Shown: positions 20,204-30,171, numbered from the stretch's first letter. The stretch: 64,000 bases of DNA from Rhizobium sp. ASV8 (GCF_016429255.1 NZ_JAELUG010000022.1:1-64000); one strand, 5' to 3'. Made by a program: numbers and translations. Notes: generated by a model not told the origin, from the letters alone.

Positions 20204-20731
20204 ATGACATCTGTGACGAATACACGCGAAGTTGAAGCCCAGACGCCGGCCGAGGACGAGACGTTCCAGCGCATCGGCCAGGCGATGTTACGCATGCGTC
20301 TGCTGACCGGCCGTCGCATGATCGGCAGGCTTGCCATTCGCAATGTTGCCCCGGGACTCGAGCTTTCGCATCTCGATGTGCTCGATGCCGTGAGGCGGGC
20401 TGAGGATACCGGCGAAGTGACCGTCGGCACAATTGCCGAACTGCTGCGCATCGATCCTTCGCGCGCAAGCCGCATCGTCGCCGACATGGTGGCGCGCGGC
20501 GTGTTGCGGCGCAAGGCATCGCAGGCGGATGCGCGGCGTATCGTCGTGGTGCTGACTGCACTCGGGCAACGCCTGCTGGCCGATATCCAGGCGCAGAAGC
20601 ACGCCGTGATCGAAAGCATTTTCGCCGATTGGTCGCCCGAGGATGTCGAGAATTTTTCATGGCTGTTTGATCGGTATGTCACCGGCTATGAACGCATTTT
20701 CCAGGACTGCATGAAGGAAACCACCGACTGA
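20204..20731 (+). CDS. MarR family transcriptional regulator
   Basis: A 175-residue winged-helix regulator. The DNA-binding part is seen at about residues 60-125: LSHLDVLDAVRRAE, TVGTIAELLRIDPSRASRIVADMVARGVLRR and the wing QADARRIVVVLTALG. Flanking helices give the usual dimer interface. The ATG at 20204 follows GGTGGAAAG. It is divergent from the DHA2 efflux gene, the classic arrangement of a ligand-released repressor of a drug pump and of itself. The inducer is not known. Confidence 0.87.
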   Translation: MTSVTNTREVEAQTPAEDETFQRIGQAMLRMRLLTGRRMIGRLAIRNVAPGLELSHLDVLDAVRRAEDTGEVTVGTIAELLRIDPSRASRIVADMVARGVLRRKASQADARRIVVVLTALGQRLLADIQAQKHAVIESIFADWSPEDVENFSWLFDRYVTGYERIFQDCMKETTD

Positions 20732-20804
20732 CCGGCCCGTCTGGGCCGTTCTGGCGAACGGCGCTCTTCCCTAGGTGTAGGACTTTGCGCTATGGGCTTG
20801 GCCC

Positions 20805-21458
20805 ATGAACCAGTCCACCACCTTCACCATTCTGCTTGGCGGCGCGCTTCGTTTGACGGACCGGCTGTGCGCTGCTGTTTCCGGCAGCCGTTTCATTGCG
20901 GCCGATGGCGGGATGCGCCATGCCATCGCGCTCGGAATCGAGCCGGAGCTGTGGGTCGGCGATTTCGATTCCACGCCGGCGGATTTGCTCGAAGCCTTTC
21001 CCGGCGTGATGAGGCAGCCCTATCCGGCCGCGAAAGCGGCGACCGACGGCGAGATTGCCGTATCGGAGGCGATTGATCGTGGCGCCGTCAGGCTGATCCT
21101 GGCCGGCGCCATGGGCGGCGAGCGCTCGGATCATGCCATCCAGCACTTGCTCTATGGTCTCCAGCTTGCCGAGAAGGGTTTCGATGTGCTGCTGACTTCG
21201 GGCGATGAAGAGGCGGTGCCGCTCCCGCCGGGAAAACTGGAGATGGATCTCCCGGCCGGTTCGCTGTTTTCCGTTCTCGGTTTCAGCGATCTCGATGGCC
21301 TGTTCATCGACAATGCCCGCTATCCCCTCAGAGATTTCCATCTGCCTTTCGGAGGATCGCGGACTATTTCCAACGTGGCGGAGGGCCCAGTGCGCTTTTC
21401 GCTCGGCAGCGGCAGGGCAGTCGTCCTTGCCCGCCCTTATGATCTTACCGGAGTCTGA
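20805..21458 (+). CDS. thiN: Thiamine pyrophosphokinase
   Basis: A 217-residue cytosolic enzyme that transfers pyrophosphate from ATP to thiamine to make TPP. The N-terminal catalytic domain shows AADGGMRHA, then the metal-binding GDFDS motif (WVGDFDSTPADL) and TDGEIAVSEAI, followed by GAMGGERSDHA. The C-terminal half is the beta-sandwich thiamine-binding domain. It complements thiBPQ nearby: imported thiamine can be activated directly. The ABC-F gene starts 2 nt after its stop. Confidence 0.87.
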   Translation: MNQSTTFTILLGGALRLTDRLCAAVSGSRFIAADGGMRHAIALGIEPELWVGDFDSTPADLLEAFPGVMRQPYPAAKAATDGEIAVSEAIDRGAVRLILAGAMGGERSDHAIQHLLYGLQLAEKGFDVLLTSGDEEAVPLPPGKLEMDLPAGSLFSVLGFSDLDGLFIDNARYPLRDFHLPFGGSRTISNVAEGPVRFSLGSGRAVVLARPYDLTGV

Positions 21459-21460
21459 TC

Positions 21461-23278
21461 TTGGCCCCTCCCATTCTGAAACTTGACGATATCTTCCTGA
21501 GCTTCGGCGGCGCGCCCCTTCTGGCCGGCGCCGGGCTGCAGGTGGAGCCGGGTGACAAGATCTGCCTGGTCGGGCGCAACGGTTCCGGCAAGTCGACGCT
21601 TCTGAAGATTGCGGCCGGCCTGGTCGAGGCGCAATCGGGCGAAGTGTTCCGCCATCCGTCGTCGACCGTGCGCTACCTCGAGCAGGCCCCTGATTTTGCC
21701 GGCTACAAGACGGTCGCGGCCTATGCCGAGGCCGGCCTCGGGCCGGGCGACGATCCCTATCGCGTCACCTATCTCCTCTCGCATCTCGGCCTGACCGGAG
21801 AGGAGGATCCGAAAAATCTCTCGGGCGGCGAGGCCCGTCGCGCCGCTCTCGCCCGCGTCATGGCGCCGGAACCGGATATTCTCCTGCTCGACGAGCCGAC
21901 GAACCATCTCGACCTGCCGACCATCGAATGGCTGGAAGGCGAACTGCAGAAGAGCCGCAGCGCGCTCGTGCTGATCTCGCACGACCGTCGTTTCCTTGAG
22001 AAAGTGTCTACGGCGACCGTATGGCTCGATCGCGGCACGTCGCGCCGGCTGGACAGAGGCTTTGGTCATTTCGAAGCTTGGCGCGATCAGGTGCTTGAGG
22101 CTGAGGAGCTGGAACAGCACAAGCTTGGCAAGGCGATCGAGCGTGAGGAGCACTGGCTGCGCTACGGCGTGACCGCCCGGCGCAAGCGCAATATGCGCCG
22201 CCTCGGCGAATTACAGGACATGCGATCGCGCCATCGTGGTCACAAGGGTGCGCTGGGCACCGTGCAGGCGGCGGCGTCCGATGCGCAGGAAAGCGGCAAG
22301 CTGGTGATCGAGGCTGACAAGATCACCAAGACCTACGGCGATCGCGCCATCGTCACCCCGTTTTCGATCCGCGTGCATCGCGGCGATTGCATCGGTCTCG
22401 TCGGTCCGAACGGCGCCGGCAAAACGACTTTGTTGAAAATGCTGACCGGCCAGCTGGAGCCCGACAGCGGTACGGTAAAGCTCGGCACCAATCTTGAGAT
22501 CGCCACGCTCGACCAGAAGCGCGAAGAGCTCAATCCTGAGGATACGCTCGCCAATTACCTGACAGACGGTCGCGGCGAGAACCTCCTCGTCAACGGCGAG
22601 CAGCGGCATGTGACCGGCTACATGAAGGAATTCCTGTTTCAGCCGGAGCAGGCGCGCACGCCAATCAGGAACCTCTCGGGCGGCGAGCGCGCGCGGCTGA
22701 TGCTGGCGCGCATCCTCTCACGACCGACCAACCTCCTGATCCTCGACGAGCCGACGAACGACCTCGACATCGAGACGCTCGATCTGCTGCAGGAAATCGT
22801 CTCCGGTTTTTCCGGCACGGTCATTCTCGTCAGCCACGACCGCGACTTTCTCGACCGCACCGTGACATCGACGATCGCACCCGCCAATCCGGATGATCCC
22901 GATGGCCGCTGGATCGAATATGCCGGCGGTTATTCCGACATGCTCGCCCAGCGCAAAGGCGCGATCGAAGAGCGCAAGCGGGCGGAGAAGCCGAAGGCTG
23001 CTGAAGCATCACCGTCATCCGGCGATGCTTCGAAAGGCAAGAGCAAGCTCTCCTACAAGCAGAAGTTCGCGCTCGAAAACCTGCCCAAGGAAATGGCCAA
23101 GGCAGAGGCCGAGATCGCCGCTCGCGAAAAGAAGATGGCCGATCCGAACCTCTTCACCAAGGATCCTGCAACGTTCAACCGTCTCGCGGCCGAGATGGAA
23201 AAGCTGCGCGAGAGCCTCACGAAGATGGAAGAGGAATGGCTGGAGCTTGAAATGCTGCGCGAGGAGCTGGAGGGCTAA
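21461..23278 (+). CDS. ABC-F family ATPase (Uup-like)
   Basis: A 605-residue soluble protein with two ABC domains and no membrane helices. Domain 1 has Walker A GRNGSGKST and signature LSGGEARR; domain 2 has GPNGAGKTT and LSGGERARL, each with Walker B LLLDEPTNHLD or LILDEPTNDLD. A basic linker joins them, and a charged coiled-coil C-terminus (about 520-605) matches the Uup DNA-binding tail. ABC-F proteins act on ribosomes; Uup is also linked to transposon excision. The start is TTG at 21461 with GGAG seven bases upstream, 2 nt after thiN. Confidence 0.87.
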   Translation: MAPPILKLDDIFLSFGGAPLLAGAGLQVEPGDKICLVGRNGSGKSTLLKIAAGLVEAQSGEVFRHPSSTVRYLEQAPDFAGYKTVAAYAEAGLGPGDDPYRVTYLLSHLGLTGEEDPKNLSGGEARRAALARVMAPEPDILLLDEPTNHLDLPTIEWLEGELQKSRSALVLISHDRRFLEKVSTATVWLDRGTSRRLDRGFGHFEAWRDQVLEAEELEQHKLGKAIEREEHWLRYGVTARRKRNMRRLGELQDMRSRHRGHKGALGTVQAAASDAQESGKLVIEADKITKTYGDRAIVTPFSIRVHRGDCIGLVGPNGAGKTTLLKMLTGQLEPDSGTVKLGTNLEIATLDQKREELNPEDTLANYLTDGRGENLLVNGEQRHVTGYMKEFLFQPEQARTPIRNLSGGERARLMLARILSRPTNLLILDEPTNDLDIETLDLLQEIVSGFSGTVILVSHDRDFLDRTVTSTIAPANPDDPDGRWIEYAGGYSDMLAQRKGAIEERKRAEKPKAAEASPSSGDASKGKSKLSYKQKFALENLPKEMAKAEAEIAAREKKMADPNLFTKDPATFNRLAAEMEKLRESLTKMEEEWLELEMLREELEG

Positions 23279-23593
23279 GCCGCCGCCAGCTCATCCTATG
23301 CGGGTCTATCTATATCAAGAAAAACAAGTGGTTGCGCTTGGCGGCAACCGCTTCTTTCCCTGTTGTCGAATTCGATAAACCGTTTATACATTAAGGCATG
23401 TTGCCGGACGGAGAGCCGGTTTATACCCCCGGGCCGGCGTGGCCCGTGGCGCATGTTGGGGAAGTTCGAAGCGATCTGATTGGAATTTCGCCCCCATGGC
23501 GAACAGATCCTTCGTGAAAATTTGCAGGCAAATATCGTGGACGCTTAACGCGGCGGTGCCTCTCACCGTGCGCGGTTTTTCGAGGGGGCCTTC
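23279..23593 (+). other. Spacer upstream of the RND operon
   Basis: About 315 bp with no gene. Small hairpins are possible (GGTTGCGCTTGGCGGCAACC near 23332). No clear operator or regulator gene for the efflux operon is seen next to it. Confidence 0.4.
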
Positions 23594-24775
23594 ATGCCAG
23601 TGCTGCCGCGTGCCATTTTGTTCAGCTGTCTCATCGTTGCTTTCTCCGGAGCTCAGGCGTTTGCGCAGAGCGCGCCGCCAGCTCCGCCCGTAACTGTCGC
23701 CAAACCCGTCGTTCGCGATGTCATCGATAGCGATGAATTCATCGGCCGTTTTCAGGCAGTCGATGAAGTTTCCGTGCGCTCGCGCGTCGGTGGTTATCTT
23801 CAGGAGGTGCATTTCAAGGATGGCACCTTGGTCAAGCAGGGCGACCTGCTTTTCGTCATCGACCAACGACCCTTCATCACCACGCTGAACGAGTCGACCG
23901 CCTCACTGGAGGTGGCGAAATCGTCGCTCACGCTCGCCGATGCGCAGTACAAGCGGGCGGAATCCCTGTCGACTACGGGCAGCCAGTCGGCCTCGACACT
24001 GGATGACCGCCGTCGCGATCTTCTTGCCGCACAGGCCAATGTGCGCGGGGCGCAAGCAGCCGTCGATCGCGCCAATCTCGACATGGATTTTACCCGGATC
24101 ACCGCGCCGCTCAGCGGCCGCATCGACCGGCGGCTGATCTCCGTCGGCAATCTCGTGCAGGCCGATCAGACCGCGCTGACGACGATCGTGTCGCTCGATC
24201 CGATCGATTTTTATTTTGACGTCGACGAACGCCGGCTGCTCTCCTACGCCGATGAGGCCCGCAAGAACGGCAGCGCCCTGCAGCAAGGCGGCGGCGGGCT
24301 CGATGTGACGGTGACGATCGCCGATCCCAAACAGAAGCCGTTCAAGGGCAAGCTGGATTTCGCCGAAAACCGCGTCGACAACGAAACGGGGACGATCCGC
24401 GTTCGCGCCCGCTTCCCGAACCCGGATCTCATCCTTCAACCCGGCCTTTTCGGGCGCGTTCAGGTGCAGGGATCCAACAGCTACAAGGCGATCCTCGTTC
24501 CGGACGAAGCCATTGGCTCGGATCAGAACCAGCGCGTGGTTTATACCGTCGACACCGCCGGCAACATCACGCCGAAATCCGTTCGCCTCGGGCCGAAGCT
24601 CTACGGCTATCGTGTCATCCGCGACGGCATGACCGGCGACGAAACCATCATCGTCAACGGGCTGATGCGGATCCGGCCGGGCGTCAAGGTTGCGCCGCAG
24701 CTGATCGAATTGCCGCAGCAGGCGACGAACGATGAGCCGCCGGCGCAGGCCGATGCACAGGGGACGGATCAATGA
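23594..24775 (+). CDS. RND efflux periplasmic adaptor (HlyD/AcrA type)
   Basis: A 393-residue membrane-fusion protein. A signal peptide (LFSCLIVAFSGAQAFAQ) is followed by the lipoyl half (SVRSRVGGYLQEVHFKDGTLVKQGDLLFVIDQRP), a helical hairpin (about 95-165), the second lipoyl half (MDFTRITAPLSGRIDRR) and beta-barrel domains. It bridges the inner-membrane pump to an outer-membrane channel. The start at 23594 follows GAGGGGG. It overlaps the pump gene by 4 nt. No TolC-type gene is in the window, so the channel must be supplied elsewhere. No lipobox, unlike AcrA itself. Confidence 0.92.
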   Translation: MPVLPRAILFSCLIVAFSGAQAFAQSAPPAPPVTVAKPVVRDVIDSDEFIGRFQAVDEVSVRSRVGGYLQEVHFKDGTLVKQGDLLFVIDQRPFITTLNESTASLEVAKSSLTLADAQYKRAESLSTTGSQSASTLDDRRRDLLAAQANVRGAQAAVDRANLDMDFTRITAPLSGRIDRRLISVGNLVQADQTALTTIVSLDPIDFYFDVDERRLLSYADEARKNGSALQQGGGGLDVTVTIADPKQKPFKGKLDFAENRVDNETGTIRVRARFPNPDLILQPGLFGRVQVQGSNSYKAILVPDEAIGSDQNQRVVYTVDTAGNITPKSVRLGPKLYGYRVIRDGMTGDETIIVNGLMRIRPGVKVAPQLIELPQQATNDEPPAQADAQGTDQ

Positions 24776-27700
24776 GGTTCTCCCATTTTTTTGTCGACCG
24801 ACCGATTTTCGCATCGGTGCTGTCAATCGTGTTGCTGATCGTCGGCGGCATCGCCTATTTCCAGCTTCCGGTGGCGCAATATCCCGAGGTTGCGCCGCCC
24901 ACTATCGTCATTCGCACCTCCTATCCCGGTGCTGATGCGCAGACCATCGCCGATACGGTGGCGACGCCGATCGAGCAGGAAGTCAACGGCGTCGAGGACA
25001 TGCTCTACATGTCCTCCTATTCCAGCGCCGATGGCTCGATGTCGTTGACGATCACCTTCAAGCTTGGCACCGACCTCGACAAGGCGCAGGTGCTGGTGCA
25101 GAACCGCGTGGCCATCGCCGAACCGCGCCTGCCTGACGATGTCCGCCGCATCGGCATCACCACGGTCAAGAGCTCGCCCGACCTGATGATGGTCGTGCAT
25201 CTCCTGTCGCCGAACAATCGCTACGACCAGCTCTATATCTCCAACTATGCCCGCACGCGTCTACGCGACGTCCTCGTCCGCCTTGATGGTGTCGGCGATG
25301 TGCAGCTTTTCGGCGAGCGGCAATATTCGCTGCGTATCTGGCTCGATCCGCAGAAGCTCGCCGCTTATGGCATGACCGCAGGCGATATCGTGCAGGCGCT
25401 TCGGGACCAGAACGTGCAGGTCTCCGGCGGCACGATCGGCGGACCGCCCGTCTCGGGTACCAATGCTTTCCAATATACGGTGACGACGCAAGGGCGCTTT
25501 TCCGACGCGCGGCAATTCCGCTACGTCATCGTCAAGGCGACAGGCAACGGCCGTCTCGTGCAGCTGCAGGATGTCGCCCGCATCGAACTCGGCGCGCAGG
25601 ACTATGTCACCAACAGCTATCTGAACGGCAATCCGGCGGTCGCGCTCGGTGTCTTCGCCCGGCCCGGCACCAATGCGCTCGATGCCGCCGCCGACATCCA
25701 GAAGACCATGCAGAGCCTGTCGCAGGATTTCCCGCAGGGGCTCGAATATCGCATCATCTACAACCCCACAGACTTCATCGCGGAATCGATCAACGAAGTC
25801 TACAAGACGATCTTCGAGGCGGCCGTTCTCGTTGCCATCGTCGTGCTGGTGTTCCTGCAATCGTGGCGGACGGCCATCATTCCGATCGTCGCCATTCCGG
25901 TTTCGCTGATAGGCACTTTCGCTTTCCTTTTGGCCTTCGGCTTCTCTTTGAACATGCTGACGCTGTTCGGCCTGGTGCTGGCCATCGGTATCGTCGTCGA
26001 CGACGCCATCGTCGTGGTCGAGAATGTCGAGCGCAATCTCGCACTTGGCATGACGCCGAAGGAGGCGTCGCATGTGACGATGAACGAGGTGGGAACCGCC
26101 GTTCTGGCAATCTCGCTGGTGCTGATTGCGGTCTTTCTGCCGACGGCCTTCATTCCGGGCATTACCGGGCAATTCTACAGGCAGTTCGCCGTGACGATTT
26201 CTGTCGCGACGGCGATCTCCTGTCTGAATTCGCTGACGCTCTCGCCGGCGATAGCCGCGATCGTGTTGCGCCCCCATGACCATAAGAAGTCGAACAATGT
26301 CTTCTCGCGTTTCGGCCGAGCCCTGGGCGATGGATTCAATCGCGGTTTCGAGCGGATGAGCAGCGGTTATTCCTGGATCGTGCGCCACCTCGTTACGACC
26401 TGGACAGCGCTTGCATGCGCGCTTCTCGTCTTTGCCGTTCTCCTCGCCGGCACCTGGTATATGGGCAGGATCGTACCGCAGGGCTTCGTTCCCACGATGG
26501 ACCAGGGCTACGCCATCGTCGTCGTGCAGCTGCCCGACGGCGCGTCGCTGGCGCGCACCAACGCCGTCATCCAGAAGGCGACCGCAATCATCAACAAGAC
26601 GCCGGGCGTCGAGAATGCCGTCGCCTTTGCCGGCTTTAACGGCGCCACCTTTACCAACGCCTCGAATTCCGGCGTCATCTTTACGCCGTTCAAGCCTTTC
26701 GAAGAACGGTTGAAATCCGGCGATACCGCCAGCAAGATCATCGGCACGCTTTACGGTAGCCTCCAGGGCATCCAGGAGGCTTTCATCATCGCCATTCCGC
26801 CGCCCTCGATCCGCGGCGTCGGCAATTCCGGCGGCTTCAAGATGCAGATCATGGACCGCGAAAATCCGGACATGCGCCGCATTCTGCCGCTCGCCTACCA
26901 GATGATGGGCGCTGCCGCGCAGAACAAGGGCGTGAGCGGCGTCTTCACGACCTTCTCCGCCAACAGCCCGCAATATTTCCTGGCAATCGATCGTGACAAG
27001 GCGCGGGCACTGAACGTGCCGATCCCGAATATCTTCGAAACCTTGTCGATCAACCTCGGTACGTCCTACGTCAACGACTTCAATGCCTTTGGCCGCGTCT
27101 ACCAGGTGCGGGCGCAGGCCGATCAGCAGTATCGTATGGATCGCGACGATATTCTGGCGCTGAAGGTGCGTTCGGCGACGGGCGCGCTGGTGCCGCTCGG
27201 TACGCTGGTGGATATCCGCGACACGACCGGACCGGCGCTCGTGCAGCGCTATAACATGTATGTCTCCGTGCCGGTTCAGGGTAATCCGGGGCCGGGCGTC
27301 TCCACCGGGTCAGCCCTCGACACCATGGAAGGCATAGCAAAGAACCTGCTGCCGTCGGGCACAACCTTCGAGTGGACGGAGCTTGCCTATCAGGAGAAGC
27401 ATACCGGCAATACGGCGATCTATATCTTCGCCCTGTCGGTGATCTTCGTCTTCCTGGCGCTGTCGGCGCAATATGAAAGCTGGATCCTGCCGCTCGCCAT
27501 CATCCTCATCGTGCCGCTCGCCGTCCTTGCGGCGTTGATCGGCGTGCATCTGAGGGGGATGGACAACAATATCCTCACGCAGATCGGGCTCATCGTGCTG
27601 ATCGGCCTCGCGGCCAAGAACGCGATCTTGATCGTCGAGTTCGCCCGGCAGGCACAGGCGGAGGGAAAGAGTGCAGTGGAGGCGGCGATCGAGGCCAGCC

Positions 27701-27951
27701 ATTTGCGTCTGCGTCCGATCCTGATGACGGCTTTCGCCTTTATCTTTGGCGTCGTGCCGCTGATGATCGCGACCGGCCCGGGTGCCGAAATGCGCCAGTC
27801 GCTAGGCACCGCCGTCTTCTCGGGCATGCTTGGGGTGACGCTGTTCGGTCTGTTCCTGACGCCGGTGTTCTATGTCGTCCTGCGCCGGCGGCGCAAGCAG
27901 GGGGAGACTGCTGTAGAAGAGCCGTTGTCGAACGACGCAGCGGCACAATAA
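24772..27951 (+). CDS. RND multidrug efflux pump (AcrB/HAE-1 type)
   Basis: A 1059-residue inner-membrane transporter of full RND length. The N-terminus FFVDRPIFASVLSIVLLI is typical; TM4 contains GIVVDDAIVVVENVER with the proton-relay aspartates; TM10 region has QIGLIVLIGLAAKNAILIVEF. Two large periplasmic loops lie between TM1-2 and TM7-8. It is a proton-driven exporter of drugs, dyes or plant compounds; the substrate cannot be read from sequence. Translation is coupled to the adaptor gene (ATGA overlap) and an intrinsic terminator follows. Confidence 0.94.
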   Translation: MRFSHFFVDRPIFASVLSIVLLIVGGIAYFQLPVAQYPEVAPPTIVIRTSYPGADAQTIADTVATPIEQEVNGVEDMLYMSSYSSADGSMSLTITFKLGTDLDKAQVLVQNRVAIAEPRLPDDVRRIGITTVKSSPDLMMVVHLLSPNNRYDQLYISNYARTRLRDVLVRLDGVGDVQLFGERQYSLRIWLDPQKLAAYGMTAGDIVQALRDQNVQVSGGTIGGPPVSGTNAFQYTVTTQGRFSDARQFRYVIVKATGNGRLVQLQDVARIELGAQDYVTNSYLNGNPAVALGVFARPGTNALDAAADIQKTMQSLSQDFPQGLEYRIIYNPTDFIAESINEVYKTIFEAAVLVAIVVLVFLQSWRTAIIPIVAIPVSLIGTFAFLLAFGFSLNMLTLFGLVLAIGIVVDDAIVVVENVERNLALGMTPKEASHVTMNEVGTAVLAISLVLIAVFLPTAFIPGITGQFYRQFAVTISVATAISCLNSLTLSPAIAAIVLRPHDHKKSNNVFSRFGRALGDGFNRGFERMSSGYSWIVRHLVTTWTALACALLVFAVLLAGTWYMGRIVPQGFVPTMDQGYAIVVVQLPDGASLARTNAVIQKATAIINKTPGVENAVAFAGFNGATFTNASNSGVIFTPFKPFEERLKSGDTASKIIGTLYGSLQGIQEAFIIAIPPPSIRGVGNSGGFKMQIMDRENPDMRRILPLAYQMMGAAAQNKGVSGVFTTFSANSPQYFLAIDRDKARALNVPIPNIFETLSINLGTSYVNDFNAFGRVYQVRAQADQQYRMDRDDILALKVRSATGALVPLGTLVDIRDTTGPALVQRYNMYVSVPVQGNPGPGVSTGSALDTMEGIAKNLLPSGTTFEWTELAYQEKHTGNTAIYIFALSVIFVFLALSAQYESWILPLAIILIVPLAVLAALIGVHLRGMDNNILTQIGLIVLIGLAAKNAILIVEFARQAQAEGKSAVEAAIEASHLRLRPILMTAFAFIFGVVPLMIATGPGAEMRQSLGTAVFSGMLGVTLFGLFLTPVFYVVLRRRRKQGETAVEEPLSNDAAAQ

Positions 27952-28020
27952 CGGCAATTGGGGCGGTTTGGCGTTTCACGGGAATCACTCGAGCGTTCCC
28001 ACCGTTTGCCCAATATGAAT

Positions 28021-28048
28021 AGCCCGGCGAAATACCTGCCGGGCTTTT
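28021..28048 (+). terminator. Rho-independent terminator of the RND operon
   Basis: AGCCCGGC / GCCGGGCT stem, nine-base loop and TTTT on the right, 70 nt after the pump gene stop. Confidence 0.8.
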
Positions 28049-28062
28049 CTGTTAGTGGCTTG

Positions 28063-28163
28063 GAGCGTCTCGGCTTTTCTTCGAAACGCGAAAGCGCTCT
28101 ATCTTTTGTTTTCTTGCGTATTCCGGACGGAAAACCGCTGCGCACTTTTGCTGGAAATGCTCA
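28063..28163 (+). repeat. RIME1-like mosaic element, copy B
   Basis: About 100 bp, same orientation as copy A, with GAGCG near the start, the core ATTCCGGACGGAAAACCGCTG and ending GGAAATGCTC. It overlaps the stop codon of the minus-strand SIS gene. Confidence 0.65.
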
Positions 28164-28889
28164 GAGGTGCGGATTTCGCGGCCGATACTTTTTGACCAGC
28201 TGCTGGTTGATCTCCCTGGCGCCGGGCATGTTGGCGCTGAGGTAGACGGGCGGATTGCCGTCCTTGCAAAGCTCGGCGGCGACATCGGCGAAGATGGCGT
28301 TCAATACCGTGGTGCCAACGGCTGTCGATGCCGGCCCGACCTTTAGCTCCGTGCCCGGTAGATCGATCATGGCGTCGCCCGGCGGCAGGCCGTTATCAAG
28401 CACGATATCGGCCAGATCGGCGAGCTTCCTGCGACCATCGGCGATGGCGGAAGAATAGGCGAACGAGGTGATAGCGATTACCGTGGCGCCGATCTCGCGG
28501 CCGTAGTCCGCTGCCTCGATCGGTGCGGCATTGACACCCGAATTCGAGGCGATGATCAGCACGTCGCCGGGCTGCATGCCGTAGCGCTCGAGGACCGGGC
28601 GGATGAGGCCCTCGATACGCTCATAGACCGTGCTGATGACGGCACCTTCATGCAGCATCGCGGATCCGATGAGCACGGGGATGGTGAAGGCCAGCCCGCC
28701 GGCGCGATAATGCACCTCTTCCGCCAGCATGTGCGAATGGCCGGTGCCGAAGATGTAGACGCGACGATCGCTGCGCGCTGCCGCGCAAATGGCGGCGGAG
28801 GCCCTGGACATGGGCTCGGCAAGCGTTTCGCGCAGGGTTTCCAGCCGACCGATGAGAGCGGAGAAATAGCTGTCCGTGACTGCGGTCAT
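28161..28889 (-). CDS. SIS-domain phosphosugar-binding protein (UPF0309-like)
   Basis: A 242-residue protein with one SIS domain: [16 protein letters not shown] (phosphosugar loop) and [16 protein letters not shown]. It resembles the UPF0309 group related to MurQ and other phosphosugar isomerases; the exact reaction is unknown. The ATG at 28889 follows GGAGG. It lies on the same strand as the GntR-AgaS-NagA genes, 124 nt after nagA, and may be part of that amino-sugar set. It is bracketed by two inverted mosaic repeats (B and C), and its stop lies inside copy B. Confidence 0.8.
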   Translation of the reverse strand: MTAVTDSYFSALIGRLETLRETLAEPMSRASAAICAAARSDRRVYIFGTGHSHMLAEEVHYRAGGLAFTIPVLIGSAMLHEGAVISTVYERIEGLIRPVLERYGMQPGDVLIIASNSGVNAAPIEAADYGREIGATVIAITSFAYSSAIADGRRKLADLADIVLDNGLPPGDAMIDLPGTELKVGPASTAVGTTVLNAIFADVAAELCKDGNPPVYLSANMPGAREINQQLVKKYRPRNPHL

Positions 28890-28904
28890 GCCGAGCCTCC
28901 ATGT

Positions 28905-29007
28905 TAGAGCATTGCCGGGAAAGCTGCGCGGCCGTTTTCCGTCCGGAATGCGTGAGAACAACAAGATGGAGCGCTTCCGCTATTCAAAGAATGGGCGGAA
29001 ACGCTCC
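28905..29007 (-). repeat. RIME1-like mosaic element, copy C (inverted)
   Basis: Inverse orientation relative to A and B: GAGCATTGCCGGGAAAGC at the left, the core TTTTCCGTCCGGAAT, and GGCGGAAACGCTCC at the right. It fills most of the spacer between nagA and the SIS gene. Confidence 0.65.
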
Positions 29008-29013
29008 AATATT

Positions 29014-30171
29014 TCAGGCGGAAGGCTGGCCGGAGATCCATGTTTCGGTGGCCTCGATACCGTCGTTGATATGAACGAGGTCGGCACGGGCTCCCGGTGT
29101 CAGGTGGCCCCGATCCGTAAGCCGCAGGAAGCGGGCGGGATAGGAGGTTGCCATACGCAGGGCTTCCGCCAGCGGCAGCTCGAGCACGTTGACGCCGTAG
29201 CGGATCGTGGAGGCCATGTCGACGTCGGAGCCGGCCAGCGTGCCGTCATCCAGCGTCAGCTTCGAGCAATAGCCGCCCTCGGTGCGGTAGACCGTGCGAC
29301 CGTTGAGCGTGAAGCTCGGAAGATCCGTGCCGACCAACGACATGGCGTCCGTCACGAAGAACAGCCGTCCTTCACCACGCTTGGCGCGCAGCGCCACTCT
29401 GAGCGCCGTCGGCTCGACATGATGGCCGTCGGCGATGATACCGCACCAGGGCGCTGGGTGGTCGATGGCGGCGCCGACGAGGCCAGGTGCGCGATGGCCC
29501 ATCTGGCTCATGGCGTTGAAGAGATGGGTGACGCCGCGGGCACCGGCGTCGAAACGCGCATTGGCCGCTTCCGTCGTGCAATCGCTATGGCCGATGCTGA
29601 CGATGACGCCGCCTTCGGCAAGCGCCTGCACCTGCCGCTCCGTCACCTGTTCGGCGGCCATGGTGACCAGCAGCGTGCCGATCGCCTCGCGGGCGCGGAT
29701 GAAGGTGCGAACGTCGCTGTCTTCGACCGGACGCATCAGTTCGGCGAGATGCGCGCCCTTGCGGGCGGGTGCGAGATGCGGGCCTTCCAGATGCAGGCCA
29801 GCGACGCCGCGATTGGCTTTCACGGCTTCGACCGCTGCCTCGATGGATGCAGTCGTCGCGGCAGCGACATCGGTGATGAGCGTCGGCAGCACCGACGTCG
29901 TGCCGTAGGGGCGATGCCCCTCGGCGATCATATACATGGATGCGGGCGAGGGCTCGTCGTTGAGCATGCGTCCGCCGCCGCCGTTTACCTGAGCATCGAT
30001 GAAGCCAGGGGAAAGGACGCCGCCCTTCAGCTGAATGGTTTCGGCATTGTCCGGCACATCGTTGACGCCGGTGATGGCGTGGATGCGGCCGTTGCCGATC
30101 ACCAAAGCGCTATCTTCGTGAAAGCGATCGCCATCGAAGATGCGCGCACCTGTAAAGACCTTGTAGTCCAT
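29014..30171 (-). CDS. nagA: N-acetylglucosamine-6-phosphate deacetylase
   Basis: A 385-residue amidohydrolase that removes acetate from GlcNAc-6-P (or a related N-acetyl amino sugar phosphate). Motifs seen: PGFIDAQVNGGGG near residue 57, LHLEGPHLAP, the metal histidines in SIGHSD and VTHLFNAM, and FFVTDAM with the catalytic aspartate. The ATG at 30171 overlaps the stop of the preceding gene (TGATG); a GTG three bases earlier is also possible. It follows the SIS aminosugar gene in one operon headed by a GntR regulator. Confidence 0.92.
   Translation of the reverse strand: MDYKVFTGARIFDGDRFHEDSALVIGNGRIHAITGVNDVPDNAETIQLKGGVLSPGFIDAQVNGGGGRMLNDEPSPASMYMIAEGHRPYGTTSVLPTLITDVAAATTASIEAAVEAVKANRGVAGLHLEGPHLAPARKGAHLAELMRPVEDSDVRTFIRAREAIGTLLVTMAAEQVTERQVQALAEGGVIVSIGHSDCTTEAANARFDAGARGVTHLFNAMSQMGHRAPGLVGAAIDHPAPWCGIIADGHHVEPTALRVALRAKRGEGRLFFVTDAMSLVGTDLPSFTLNGRTVYRTEGGYCSKLTLDDGTLAGSDVDMASTIRYGVNVLELPLAEALRMATSYPARFLRLTDRGHLTPGARADLVHINDGIEATETWISGQPSA

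Noticed and set aside
25261-26973. A 570-codon open frame antisense to the RND pump gene
   Set aside because: It is the complement of a conserved gene with GC-rich third positions; the translation is rich in Arg, His, Asp and Gly and matches no family.
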